From NCBI GenBank assembly GCA_036850595.1, contig CM072162.1:21828758-21892757 (forward strand): a stretch of 64,000 nt of DNA. The letters are read 5' to 3'. The notes under the pieces are model-generated. The model did no database searches, was not told where the DNA came from, and saw only the letters and a list, made by a program, of their open reading frames with translations. This stretch comes from Rhyacichthys aspro. Taxonomy: Eukaryota; Chordata; Actinopteri; Gobiiformes; Rhyacichthyidae. Of this stretch, positions 10,282 to 21,218 are shown piece after piece (positions within the stretch are counted from its first letter, which is position 1; each line of letters starts with the position of its first letter). The position numbers and the translations under genes are program-made.

Positions 10282-12444
10282 TATTTGTACAATTTCACAA
10301 ATTTTACAGGACGGACAAATGCAAAGAGTGTTTTTATCATAAACCTTTTCTTTTTTTTTTGAGTATGTACTACAAAAATTTGCTTTGTGTCTAATAAACA
10401 TACTCTGGATTTTCTTCCTAAAGGTTCTAAAATTAAAAAAAATAAAAAAAATAAATAAATAAATAAAATAACGTTTTTTCATTTATCCTCAAAAAGTGCT
10501 GCTCAATGAATTAAAACAGATTAGGTCTTTGATATTAAAAAACAAAACAAAACAAAACCATTACATCATTATTCTATTCTCTGTTTAATTATATCATGTA
10601 AGTGTCCTGAAGGCATCTTTTTTTAGGTTTTTTTCTTCACCATTTTCTCTGTTTCTGTTCTAAAACAAACCAAATATTTAATAGTTTCTAAAGTATTCTG
10701 GTTAAATTACAAAGTTAAAGTCAAAAACCCCAAACACGACAAAGACGCGACACAGATGACATTTCTCTTTTTACAGTTTATTGTATATATATATTTATAT
10801 ATATATAAAACTACAAAAGTAAGACTGTTTCAAATTGATAGACAGCTGTCCATTTATCTCATATACTATATATATCTATTTATATATATTATCTACAGTC
10901 CATACTTTGATCCCGTTACAGTGATCAGCTGATATTTCTCTGTGTTGTGTGTGTATTGCATAGAAAAAGGCACAGCTCTGAGGTCTGTGAGAAAACAGCC
11001 TCGACCCGACGACGGCGCTAAAACCATTCAGTAACAAACACTGATGCAGGAGTCTCCAATGTCGCTCGAATATGTACATTATACTTTTGGCATTGAAGTC
11101 TGGGACAGGCTTTGGAGTCTTGACATCTGGGCTTTGTGAGTTTACAGACGGTAGAAGAAGAGCGGACCAACGGACTCAAAACGGAGCCGAGGAAACGTGG
11201 AAGTGGATACAGCAGGAAGTGATGGCCGTATTTAGAGAAAGGCTCCAGTTTCAGATACATGTCTGTGTAGCTTGTGATGCTAACGGGGTTTGAAGCATTT
11301 ATGGGAGACGCTGTATAAGGTCTGGCTCAGAGAAGAATACAGTAATTATCATTCTATTCCAGTCAAAAAAATATTAAGAAGATTTCTACAGAGGAAATTG
11401 CTGTGAAGGGAAGGGAAGGCTGGCAATGCTATTTTAACAACTTTATGTCTCTGAAGCTAGCGTTGGAGTTTTAAAAGTGCGTTCTAATTCACTGCAGTTA
11501 TAAATGTCATAGTTTTCTTCCAGAGATTAGAACATTTTGTCCAAAAAACAAACATTTTCATTTCACAGTTCACTTTTGGACTTCCAAGAACAACCATTTT
11601 CTTTGTCTCTGTTTTAGTATTAGCTCCTAAAACATTAGCATAGACGCTCCGCTAAAACCAAAGATATATTTTCTCATAAAACATATAAAAAAATTAAACT
11701 TGGGGCTTCTTATCATCAATACTGGAGACATCTTGAGTCCTGATGTGGTTAAATTCATGTTTTTGATTCAGTTGTGTTTCAGATTTTGGTTTAATGTCTC
11801 AATATAAGCTCTGTCCATGAGTTTAGTCCTGGATTTAGTCTTAGTTTAACCTGGGTTTAGTCCTAATATAGTGTAATTTCTGGCTTTAGTCTTGGTATAA
11901 AACTGTTTTCAGCATGAATTCTACTCTTTGGTCGTTTTATCTCAATGCAGACCTAGGTTTAGCTCTGGTTTAGTCCAATTTTAGCAGAAACTTCCTCATT
12001 AGTCACTGATTCCTTGGTCCATTCTTCTTCTACTGTCTATGGTATTGCTGCATGAACTATACGCCTTGAAATGGGACATTAAAATGGTACAAAAACAACG
12101 TAAAAACCTGTGGCCATCACCACACAAAACAAGATCAATCAAAACAAACAAATTAATAATAATAATAATAATAATAATATAACAACTACCGATGGATATA
12201 AAAATGGCTTCCACCCATGTTTCATTCCCTCAGATACAATCGTAAATATCTGAAGTACATTCCTACTCATTCTGTACACACATATACAATCCAAAGGTTC
12301 ACTTCAAAAATAAATATATTTACACAGAAAACAGAGAAAACAATAAATAACTTCATTGACAAAAACGAGCAAAAACAATAGTAGTGAGAGACGCAGTGAC
12401 ACAGGCCGCTATGAATTCAGTTAAGGTCTGAGCCGATGATCATA

Positions 12445-12704
12445 AATTGACATATCGCTAAGCCCCGCCCACTTCGGCAGCTGATACGAGACATTTTAGA
12501 AGAAAAAAAAAAGAGCCTTGTTTCACACAGTGGTCTTCAAAATGGTCCGTGGTTAACACATGGAGCTAACGCGGTCGTTTCCCGAGTGTAAATCTGAATA
12601 AAACCTCAGAAAAGTCACACGTTTTGGTGCTTTTCGATCGAGTAGCTGCAAGGAATGTGATTGGCTCGTGATGTTGGAAGGCGGGGCTTAGCGATAGTTC
12701 AATT
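12445..12704. mobile_element. 260-bp inverted-repeat (MITE-like) element, copy B
   Basis: Same element in duplication copy B, offset by exactly 3,318 bp, with arms at 12,445-12,469 and 12,680-12,704. Confidence 0.75.
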
Positions 12705-15588
12705 AAAGCAGGTCTGAGCATCACCTCGGCCGCGCTGCTGGGACTTATTCATACGTTAGCAAGGTTTATGAGACAGATTTGGATATTACCGATGTATCGA
12801 GATATCGCCGTATCGTGATATTATCGCTGTATCGTGATATTATCGCTGTATCGTGATATCGTGGACTGTCAGTAATCGTATCATGTACCATCTGATTTAA
12901 TTTTGATGGACTAAGTCAAAGTTAATTGCTTTAAATTGAGTATGAGACAAAAATAAATGACAAAAGTGACGTTTTGAACTCGTGATTAGGAAAAACTGTT
13001 CTTATGTGAGACTGTTTGGTGAGATTTGGCCCAATACAAGTGAGGTCAATGGATGCATAAGTTTCCAATTGTAAATTACTACATTAATATTGCTAAAATA
13101 AAAGTTAAAAGCCCAAGGCCACGAGAAATTAAGCTAAACGGGACATTACGTTGATTGAAAATGGTCTAAAATGCTACAGCTTCAGTCAAGAATAGGCCTC
13201 AAAATCCAAATGAATATTAATATGTAAATGGACACAACCAGTTAAGTAGGATACAATTGCGCTGTAGTAGGAGTAGACACTTAATGAATCCTTCTGTGAC
13301 CTTCGGCTGCTGTCACTGCTCCTGTCAGTGCCATAACTCAAGCTCGGAGGCATTTGACGGAGAGCAGCGCTTAAAAAAACCAACAGGGCTCTTCGCGTGG
13401 TCACAGTATCAGGTTAACCTCGAGATCACAAGATTTACAACGGCGTGTCACTCCAAATCAGAACTCAACTCTGGGGTTTACCTCAAAAACTGCGCTGCGT
13501 ATTGTAGATTTAAAAAAAGGTAAACTGTGAATAGAACGCTGCGAGCTGTAATTAGCGTCAGTCACGTTTCTAATTCTGTCCCAAAAACAACTCCAAAATG
13601 AGGCATTTCTTCAAACCGTGAAGCCAAATTCAACAAAAACGTAGCCTCTTTGCGCGAGTTTTCAAATCACCTCCGCCCGACCGCTTCCAATGTAAACAAG
13701 TCCAACGGGTGAAGCTCATTTGAATGAACTGTCTCACGGAGTATGACTAAGCCCATGTAAAGCAGCGGCGCTCAGTAATGTTTGCAGAGCGACGGGAGAC
13801 AAAAAGACAGCCTGCAGTTTCACAAAAAGGACTTTAGACCGGTCTCTAACAGAGAACAGATAAGCTCCGAGGAATAGCACCTAAACGTTAGCGACTTTTC
13901 AACAACTTCAGCCTCTGGAAAGACTTATTTAACAGATCGGACGACGAATCTGCAAAATAATTAATTGGATTTTTACTATTTTGCACAACATTTTGCACGT
14001 AATTCATTGAAATATATCACATTTACACTAATGCACGATAATCTCTCAGACGTACTTTGCATTAATCTGTTATTTGTGCTTTTTTTCTTTCAAAATTAAC
14101 CATTAAATCAAACGTAAATCCCATTTGTTGCAGTTTCTACTCAGTTATCGTGTGTAGACGGCTAATAATGCACACAATAAAATAATGTACTTAATTGTTT
14201 CCTCTTCACAGTTTGTATCAAATGACACCTACTTCATAATGTGCACATTAGACCCTCTCTCTCTGGCATGTTGTGCAATGAATCATGGGATATTTCATCA
14301 GTTCTCGTTCAGGTTACGGATAAACTTTCTCTATTAGCGACAACAGCTGCTGGTTTTTCGAGTTAAGGAGTTTTTTGTTGAGGTTTTGTTGGGTTTATTT
14401 GCTTTCAACTCATAATATATCAGACAGACTCAATGATTTTTAATGGTTAGTGCATATTTTTGAATGTATTTAGATAAAATGATGATGCATTTTGAAGTAA
14501 ATATCATCAAATTGGAAAGATGGGCAACTCATTTTGAATTTTCTTAGCTGTTGTTTTGTCTGGGGCATGTGTTTATGTGCATTTATTATTAAACATTAAA
14601 CTCCAGTTCAAATAAAGTAGAATATGTCCCTTGTTTAACATACTTACTATTATTTAAACTGGATTTTCCGTTTGTTTGGAGCGTCACGACTGGACATAAT
14701 TCACTTTTTGACTCAATACAGAATTATTTCAAACATATTTATCTCTTTAGACCGGTCTAAAACCCTTTTGTGAAACCAATTTAACTGAATTTCATAAAGA
14801 CGTGAACAGACATCTTTTAGTAAAACGACCCAGGGATGATATTAGACGTATTCCCAAAGCGTAATTATGCTTCCACCCTAAAAAAGTATTCCCCGTCAAA
14901 CCTTTTTTTACGCTCTCGCTTTACAAATAAACCATGTCGTCTGTAATAAGATAGCGATTAAATAATAATATTTGATCATGTGACATTACCATTCTTAATA
15001 ATAGTTTTAATACAATACAATAAATTAAAAAAAAAAAAAACATGAAAAAAGAGTGACCTTCGAAGGCCGTAAAATGAAAGAACTTAAAAAATACTGTAAA
15101 AAGAGGAATTGGAAAAGTGGTCATTTTGAAAGGCACTCGTTGATAAAAGCAATAGATTCAGTGTGTGTCTGTGTGGCTTGTATTTCTAAATCCATAAAGA
15201 GTTAATGAGCTCAAAAGGGCAATAAAATCCCAAAATGGTCCAAAGAAAATTCAACTTCTTATTTTTCTAAAAGTTTAAGGCTTAGTTTGAGGCTTATGTG
15301 TTTTAAATGTTAATGTGATGCAGCATTGACAATGGTCGGGTTTAAATTAATGGGTTTAACTTTTTCATTTTTACAGCATCATCATTAAAAATTTAACTAA
15401 GAACAAAGGAAAATAAGTGTACTGTGGGCTATTTTGTGTGCACATAAAATTGCAATATAAAAACCTAATCAATCCAAAATAACTGAAAAAGTTATTACTA
15501 TTTTTTTTTCATTGAACCTATATTTTAGTCAAAAATCCAAATGAATATTGATCTGTTTAAGCATAATTTGGTCATTTTTTGTAATAAG

Positions 15589-15594
15589 TTTATT
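15589..15594 (-). terminator. sertad2: Candidate sertad2 polyadenylation signal
   Basis: AATAAA on the minus strand, ~700 bp downstream of the stop. AT-rich context makes chance hexamers common, so this is only a candidate; further ones occur down to ~14.4 kb. Confidence 0.3.
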
Positions 15595-15655
15595 TTTTTT
15601 TAGTGTTAAAAGGACTATAGCAAACTTTTTTTCTTAATTTTGAGATAGAAAATGT

Positions 15656-15704
15656 TTACTGACCCACTTTTGGCCCTCGACCCAGTGTTTGGGAACCACA
15701 GTGT
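15656..15704 (-). mobile_element. hAT-like transposon terminus relic
   Basis: Minus strand reads CACTGTGGTTCCCAAACACT then GGGTCGAGGGCCAAAAGTGG. This resembles the common fish terminus in which a CAGTGGTTCCCAAA end leads into a GGGTC...GACCC-type palindrome. A related piece sits at 35,669-35,713. Confidence 0.6.
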
Positions 15705-16295
15705 TAATAAAAAGGCCTTCAATATGCTTTAGTTACAAACAGAACTGCAATTGTTGAAGTTTTTGTCGGACAGTTCTCCAGATTTCATGCAAATAGTTAA
15801 GTTTCAAAAATTAAAATTAAACTCAGGCCCTGCTTTGAACAGTTCCTACATTGGCCTCGTTGTTTTGTTTTACTTGCTCTGGTTATTTTTGAGTACTTTT
15901 GTTGTAATTATAGGCTACTTACTTTTAAAAATGACACTTTTACTTAAGATTTTGGCGATTTGAAAGTCCCAACATTAAGTTCAGGGCATGAATAAAGAGC
16001 AGCATGACTTTACGAGTTTAGAAATACAAGTCTGTGTTGTGTCTTTGAGAGTTGTGTCCCGGTTTTTCTTCATTTCCGCGTTGGAAAGGCCAGCACAGTG
16101 CATGCACAGTGTCGTGTAGTAGTTTTTGTCATAGTAGTACGAACTGACATCTCATTTGATGTTTACAATTTTCCGACTTTAACAGTTCATTTTATAACAA
16201 TAATAAAAACATCAACCAGGAAAAAAACCCCGAAAAAAATCGATTTCCCACAAAAAAACTCCAGTCTTTTTCTGGATAGTTTAAAATGGGGTAAA

Positions 16296-17354
16296 TCAAG
16301 ACCCCACTAACACCTCCATGATGTGGTCTAGTTCGGTCAGGTCTATTTTAAAAGGCTGATTGGGTGAAACCTGTGGCGCCGGGCCGCTGTAAGGGGACGC
16401 TAGAGATTTAATGAGGTCGTCCGCGGTTACCACAGGTGACAATTTGGAAAGACCGCCTCCCGACGCTGCGCCGACGCCCCCCGCCGTCGTGCAGGGGTCA
16501 AAGTCATACATGGACGTGTCGATGTCGGCGAATAGGACGTCATCCAAAGCTAAGTCTGAGAGAAAACCGGAGGGAGACGAAGAAGACGAAGGGGGGTCCG
16601 CCAGGCCACCAGGGGGCAGCGAAGGTAAAGGGTCCATTAACCGGAGCTCTGCCTGCAAGACGCTAGCCGCTTCCGGTTTGGGGCGAGTGTCTCTGGGGTT
16701 CGGGGAAGGAGCCGGGGAGGTAGAAACGGTTGAAGTGTTAGCTGCTGTCGTCCGTGTCGGGACGGGGTCGAGCTCCATGTCGCTCACAGAGGATTGAAGC
16801 CTGATGGGACGCGGGGTGAGGGGCGGCGTAGGGGGAGACGAAACGCTAAAGGCGGGGTCTCCTCCTCCGCTGTCGTCCTCCAGGAGAGAGGCGGGGGTGA
16901 GACAAGCCTCTAAAGGGCAGTCCTGAGGCTGGGGAACGGGGCAGGAGGGCGGTCCCAGAGGGTGAGGCGACGGAGGAGGAGCCATGAGGAGCGTCGACGG
17001 CTGAGACTGAGCCAGGACGCCGAACGAGGGAGGGGCTTGGCGGTACCCCTCGTCTAAAGGGTCGTCCGGAGGCGGGGACGGGGGTAACAGCAGCGGGCGC
17101 AGACTCCCGTCCTGCTTCAGCTCGTCCTGAATCCTCCGGAGCATGTTGTTGATGAGGACGCGGCGCTCCAGGCTGGGTTCGCCCGGGCGCTGGGTGTACA
17201 GCTTCATGAGGGAGATGTTGAAGATGGTCTGTCGCTGAAGAGTGTACGAGACTTTGGACAGACCCTCGGGACACGCCACCGCCGCCTCCAGCGTTTTGCC
17301 TTCCAGCCCCTCTTCATCCTCGTCCAGCTTCCGTTTCGCGCCTTTACCGAACAT
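16296..17354 (-). CDS. sertad2: SERTA domain-containing protein 2 (TRIP-Br2)
   Basis: SERTAD2 is a nuclear transcriptional co-regulator that engages PHD/bromodomain factors and E2F/DP-1, promotes S-phase gene expression, and in mammals restrains lipolysis and oxidative metabolism. The product is 352 residues (human 314, from memory). The N-terminus MFGKGAKRKLDEDEEGLEGK matches the human start, and KRK is a basic nuclear-localisation-like patch. The SERTA domain spans ~34-81 (KVSYTLQRQTIFNISLMKLY, then VLINNMLRRIQDELKQDG). LEACLTPASLLEDD follows mid-protein, then DVLFADIDTSMYDFDPC (acidic activation region), ending PFKIDLTELDHIMEVLVGS with its leucine-rich, export-like tail. The middle is longer and richer in Pro/Ser/Thr than in mammals. 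The coding region is one exon: a minus-strand TTATTACAG acceptor lies four bases before the ATG. The start context is weak (T at -3), but no earlier ATG is available in this exon. SERTAD1/3 are less likely given the C-terminus and the slc1a4 neighbour. Confidence 0.96.
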   Translation of the reverse strand: MFGKGAKRKLDEDEEGLEGKTLEAAVACPEGLSKVSYTLQRQTIFNISLMKLYTQRPGEPSLERRVLINNMLRRIQDELKQDGSLRPLLLPPSPPPDDPLDEGYRQAPPSFGVLAQSQPSTLLMAPPPSPHPLGPPSCPVPQPQDCPLEACLTPASLLEDDSGGGDPAFSVSSPPTPPLTPRPIRLQSSVSDMELDPVPTRTTAANTSTVSTSPAPSPNPRDTRPKPEAASVLQAELRLMDPLPSLPPGGLADPPSSSSSPSGFLSDLALDDVLFADIDTSMYDFDPCTTAGGVGAASGGGLSKLSPVVTADDLIKSLASPYSGPAPQVSPNQPFKIDLTELDHIMEVLVGS

Positions 17355-17372
17355 AAATCTGTAATAAAAGAA
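17355..17372 (-). promoter_or_regulatory. sertad2: Splice acceptor preceding sertad2 coding exon
   Basis: Minus strand: a T-rich tract (TTTGTTCTTTTATTACAG) ends at 17,359, leaving ATTT before the ATG. It shows that at least one upstream noncoding exon exists to the right. Confidence 0.8.
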
Positions 17373-19948
17373 CAAATATGAGGAGTCAGAGGTCACACAA
17401 GACTTTTCTTTTTCACCAAATTTAACAGTTGATCAGCTCAATAAATTAAATTATAGCAGTAAAGCAACAAAAATACATACATAAATTATCTTGAAAATAC
17501 ATCTATCTTCATTCTGGGATAAATATACTAAAAACAAAACAATGAAAGACAGATTGATGGCACTGTAAAAATCCCTTAATTCCATTTTCCCTAATATTTC
17601 CAAACCTCTGAACAAACAATTAGGAATCCATGACTTTTTCCAAAACCTTCAAATTGAATCTTATTGTTTTCCATGGGGTTTTTTTTGGTTTTTTTTACAG
17701 GAATCAGTATTAATGGATAGTTAACATGTTTCCTGCAGTACATAAGCATCATTGCACTTCCATTTTTATATAAACAGACATAACAAAACTGGAAAAACAC
17801 ATTTTATCACATGGCACGCACTTCCCACACTTATTATTTACATTTAACTCACTCACTGAAGCAAAACATGAACAAACATTTGCTTTTCCAAACTGGTAAT
17901 ACAAGGATGAATATTAATATTTTGTGTAATTCCTTTTGCTACTGATCACCGTGACACTTGTGAGTCTGGACATAATAAACAGTCTGTATGTATTCTTCTT
18001 CCTTGGGAGTTTTACAGCGGCCTCCATGTCGCTCTGCTGCCACCTTTTGGCACAAAAGTGTTACTGTGTCACCTTCACTTTTGACCCTTTCATTCAGAAA
18101 CAGCAGAAATAAAGACAAGCCTAAGCCCCTGAATGAATTTTAATAATGTCTTTAAGTATAAATCAATGCTCAAACAATGTGTAGTTTATTTTTGTCAATT
18201 AAGGACGTCATTTTTGTAGATTTAAAAATGAATGAATGAATGATTTGTTTGATGATCAGTGTAAAAGATGCAGGATTTATGCAGGATTTTTGCAACTTTA
18301 CATGTGCACAACACTTTAAAGATCTATTTTAAAGCATTTCTAGGACTTAACAGCTATGATAAATTTCAAATACACACACACACACGCTCTCTGACTTGTT
18401 TTATTTCCCCAATTAATAACCAAACTACTCATTAAAACGCACACAAGCCGACAACCGTCCATTCATTTGTCATTTCCTTCATTTTTAAGTGAAGTCTGAG
18501 GCTTAGTCGGTGCTTAACCACAGCGAGCCCGCCGCAGAGCCGGGGAATTTAAAGAAACATACGTCGAGTAAAGCGTGAGCAGCTGCGGCGGCGGCGGCTA
18601 ATTCGCTCAAACATAAAGTCTGCAGGTTTGTGGAGAGACAGAGATAGTGCTGCGTGCCGTAGTCCGACCGACACACAGCCAAGGCACACACCAAGTTATG
18701 TAATAGGCGCGTTCCCTGCTGTACCACAGGATCATAGGCCAGCAGCTTTAAAGCCCAACCCCCTCCTGTATTAGAATAGCACATTGAGTTACTTAGCGGG
18801 GGGTGGGGCAGGGCGGGGGGTTAGGAGACACATACAGTAGGACGGGAAAGAGCCACAGTCACAGAGCATTCACTAAACTCATAATACTAGACTATACTGA
18901 GGCTGTGTGTCGTTATTAGTGCAACAAATTGTGGAGAAATGCAGAAAAACGAGAAAAGATCCCAAAAGTGATGCAATGACTCGAGGTAAAACAGTCCCAG
19001 GGCAAAAAGTGGGCCCCGAAATGTAACTAAACTAACTTTTTTGTGAATGATCGGATGATTTATGATTGATATGAGCCTCTAGTGTCTTGAGAAACTGCCT
19101 GTGATAGATCCTGTTATTAAAAGACTAAATAAAGAGATGTTGGGATGGTAAATAAAGCAGTATATTGCAGATACACTCATTAATTATTTACTGAATGCAA
19201 TACTTTATAGGCTGACGAGTGGAATCCAGTATTAATTTACTGATGTAAATTAAAAATAGACTGGTTGGATACAAAATAGGACCCTACATTTGGGTAAAAA
19301 AGGAAGACTTGTGGGAAAAATGTGTGGTTCTATGTGTTACTTCAGCTTATTTATCTTCCACAGTAGTCAGCTCACTCTCAGTTTGGAGAAACAGACAGGA
19401 GCGTGGCCACAGAGACGAAATATTTAGCTGTAAACAATTAAAACTCTGAACTAATTCGATGTCCGTTTAAAGTCATGGTCCTTAGAGGATATCTGCACAT
19501 TTTAAGCTGCTGAGAAATGGATAATATTTAGTTCAAACTCCACATTGAAGAGTTTTGGGGGTTTATAAACGAAGAATAAGATGAAAAGCAGTCATTCGTC
19601 GAGATAAATTCATGCAAAGCTCTTCTATGTGACACACAAACAACTACATTAACAGTAGTTTTTAAGTTGTAGAAGTCTTGTTAATTGTTATAAAAGTATA
19701 TTTTCAATGACCCCAATAGAGACAAACAGAATATAAAGCTCCTGTCTGCTTCTCCAAACAAGGGCTGCACTGATAATTACCAAATGTAGGGAATAATGTA
19801 CCAATCTGTACAAAATCTATTCAAAAAAGCTAATGCAAAGACAGAGAGGCAGTATTAGGAGGCTCCGCTGCAGCGAGTGTGAGCGTAATCCAGGCCGACA
19901 GCTCATGCAGCCAGTCACCGTCTGCTGCGTCTGCGCATGCGTCGCTTT

Positions 19949-19993
19949 AAAACACACACACACACATCCACACACACATCCACACACACACAA
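19949..19993. repeat. (CA)n microsatellite
   Basis: Interrupted CA repeat (ACACACACAC, CATCCACACACACATCC, ACACACACA) inside the CpG-rich block. Confidence 0.9.
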
Positions 19994-20187
19994 ACGCACG
20001 CAGAGACAGGAAGTGTGAGCTGCAGGCCGAGCCGCCGCGACCGGTCGGTTGCCATGACAAACAGAGTCAGCTGGGAATTCACCCAAAGACACGACAAAGA
20101 CCGGGTCGAGGGGGAGGGGCGGAAACAGGCACGAGGAGGTGATGGATGGGTCCGGGACGAGGGCCGCTGCCGAGGAGCCCACGAGCA

Positions 20188-20226
20188 ACGCTAACCACGC
20201 TAACCACGCTAACCACGCTAACCACT
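20188..20226. repeat. 9-bp GCTAACCAC tandem, four copies
   Basis: Four perfect units. On the minus strand they translate to a repeated Leu-Ala-Trp, which gives a deceptive signal-peptide-like frame. Confidence 0.95.
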
Positions 20227-20408
20227 CACTCACCGACCGGACACAGCGTTTACACTTTCTCTCAACGACTGTTCTCCTCAACTTAAAGAATATTTCTCAT
20301 CAAAACTCTCTTTATTCACTCAAAGCGTTTCAAAAGCTAGTTTTTGTGTCACTGCCACAAAAAGTGTGTACACTGTTTGTATATTTACTGTCAATTGTTG
20401 TGTGATAC

Positions 20409-20437
20409 TGTGCTGTACAAATAAAATTGAATTGAAA
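20409..20437 (+). mobile_element. Retroposon 3' tail
   Basis: TGTGCTGTACAAATAAAATT followed by GAATTGAA is the recurrent 3' end of short fish retroposons, which normally continue as an ATTGA repeat. Only the tail is recognisable here. Confidence 0.5.
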
Positions 20438-21119
20438 AGTAAAGCTGTTTAGTCGTTGATCAAGCTGCAGTAAACAAAATGTAAAGACACATTTTCATTA
20501 TTTTTAAGGTTAAAATGATAACACAAACCCCATCCATGAGGAAAGGCAACACAAAAACACAAAAAGCTAAATGATTTCATGTAAAAATATCTAATATGTC
20601 TTTACTGTCTACCTGTAGAGGGTATAAACATATTTAGAAATCTATGAATGTGAAAGGTTTTGATAAATAAATGAAGCTTTTTGCTGCTGAGGCTCAAAAA
20701 ATAAACCAGTGGTTACAGATTGTGACTTTGATGATTCCACTGAGACATAAACATAAGCTGTTCACAAATCTGAGCTAAATGTTAAAAAAAACCCTTCTTT
20801 CATTCAAAAAAATGAGAAAACATTACGGTGTGGCTTCATAGACTGTATAAATATTGGACAAAGGGATCAGTTGTTCAAAGGAAGTGAAGGCTGGCTCCAA
20901 AAAGTCTGGCTACAGTTGGTTTTCAGGTTTAATTCTGGTCTCTTTGAACTCTTTCACTTTTCTTCAACATTTTATTTGAAGAAAGTCACTAATTTTGTCC
21001 AAAGGGTAAAAGAAGGAGTGTGATCTGTATTTATTCTTACTCTGAGTTTTTACATAATGTCAAGAGCTTTTGTAAAAACCCAGGTTTTGTAAAGTTAACC
21101 AATTACAATAGAGTTGAGC

Positions 21120-21218
21120 TTTTGACCAATCAGAGCAGGCTGGGCTTAGAGGGCGGGGCTTAAGGACACAGAGGGTTTTTTCTATTATTAATAAGTGAAT
21201 ATTTAAGTCAAAATAATA
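21120..21218 (+). repeat. CCAAT/GC-box-bearing dispersed repeat, copy 1
   Basis: GACCAATCAGA, GGGGCTTAAGGACACA, GAGGGTTTTTT and AAGTCAAAATAATA occur in the same order as at 22,653-22,754. It is a small dispersed element carrying an inverted-CCAAT-like core and GGGCGGGGC. Confidence 0.75.

Larger units (their letters stand above)
9621..12938 (+). repeat. Tandem segmental duplication, copy B (3,318 bp)
   Basis: Second copy of 6341-9620. Mismatches are concentrated in the first ~650 bp (about a dozen). None were found by eye over the last ~1.1 kb. It carries ~40 bp around 10,578-10,617 that copy A lacks. The breakpoints share the dinucleotide GA (…TTGA at the unit end, …AAGA before the unit start), i.e. 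2-bp microhomology. Confidence 0.97.
12939..16295 (-). other. Gene-free stretch, likely including sertad2 3' UTR
   Basis: No second gene is supportable. The part adjoining the sertad2 stop is expected to be its 3' UTR, since mammalian SERTAD2 has a long one. A minus-strand AATAAA lies at 15,589-15,594, ~700 bp past the stop. A hAT-like relic is present at 15,656-15,704. Frames at 13,186-13,523 occur on both strands and have no recognisable product. Confidence 0.5.
19840..20234. promoter_or_regulatory. CpG-rich block with NRF1 and RFX-like sites
   Basis: Contains the palindromic NRF1-type site TGCGCATGCG at 19,932-19,941 and an X-box-like GTTGCCATGACAA at 20,048-20,060. CpGs cluster around 20,027-20,110 (GAGCCGCCGCGACCGGTCGG). 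On the minus strand a donor-like GGTCG/GTGAGT ends at 20,234. It may be an alternative sertad2 promoter or exon about 2.7 kb upstream of the coding exon. No transcript can be confirmed from sequence. Confidence 0.35.

Noticed and set aside
19817..20281. Minus-strand 154-residue frame with a signal-peptide-like Leu-Ala-Trp run
   Set aside because: The hydrophobic stretch is the translation of a 9-bp tandem repeat and the rest crosses a CA microsatellite; no homology recognised.
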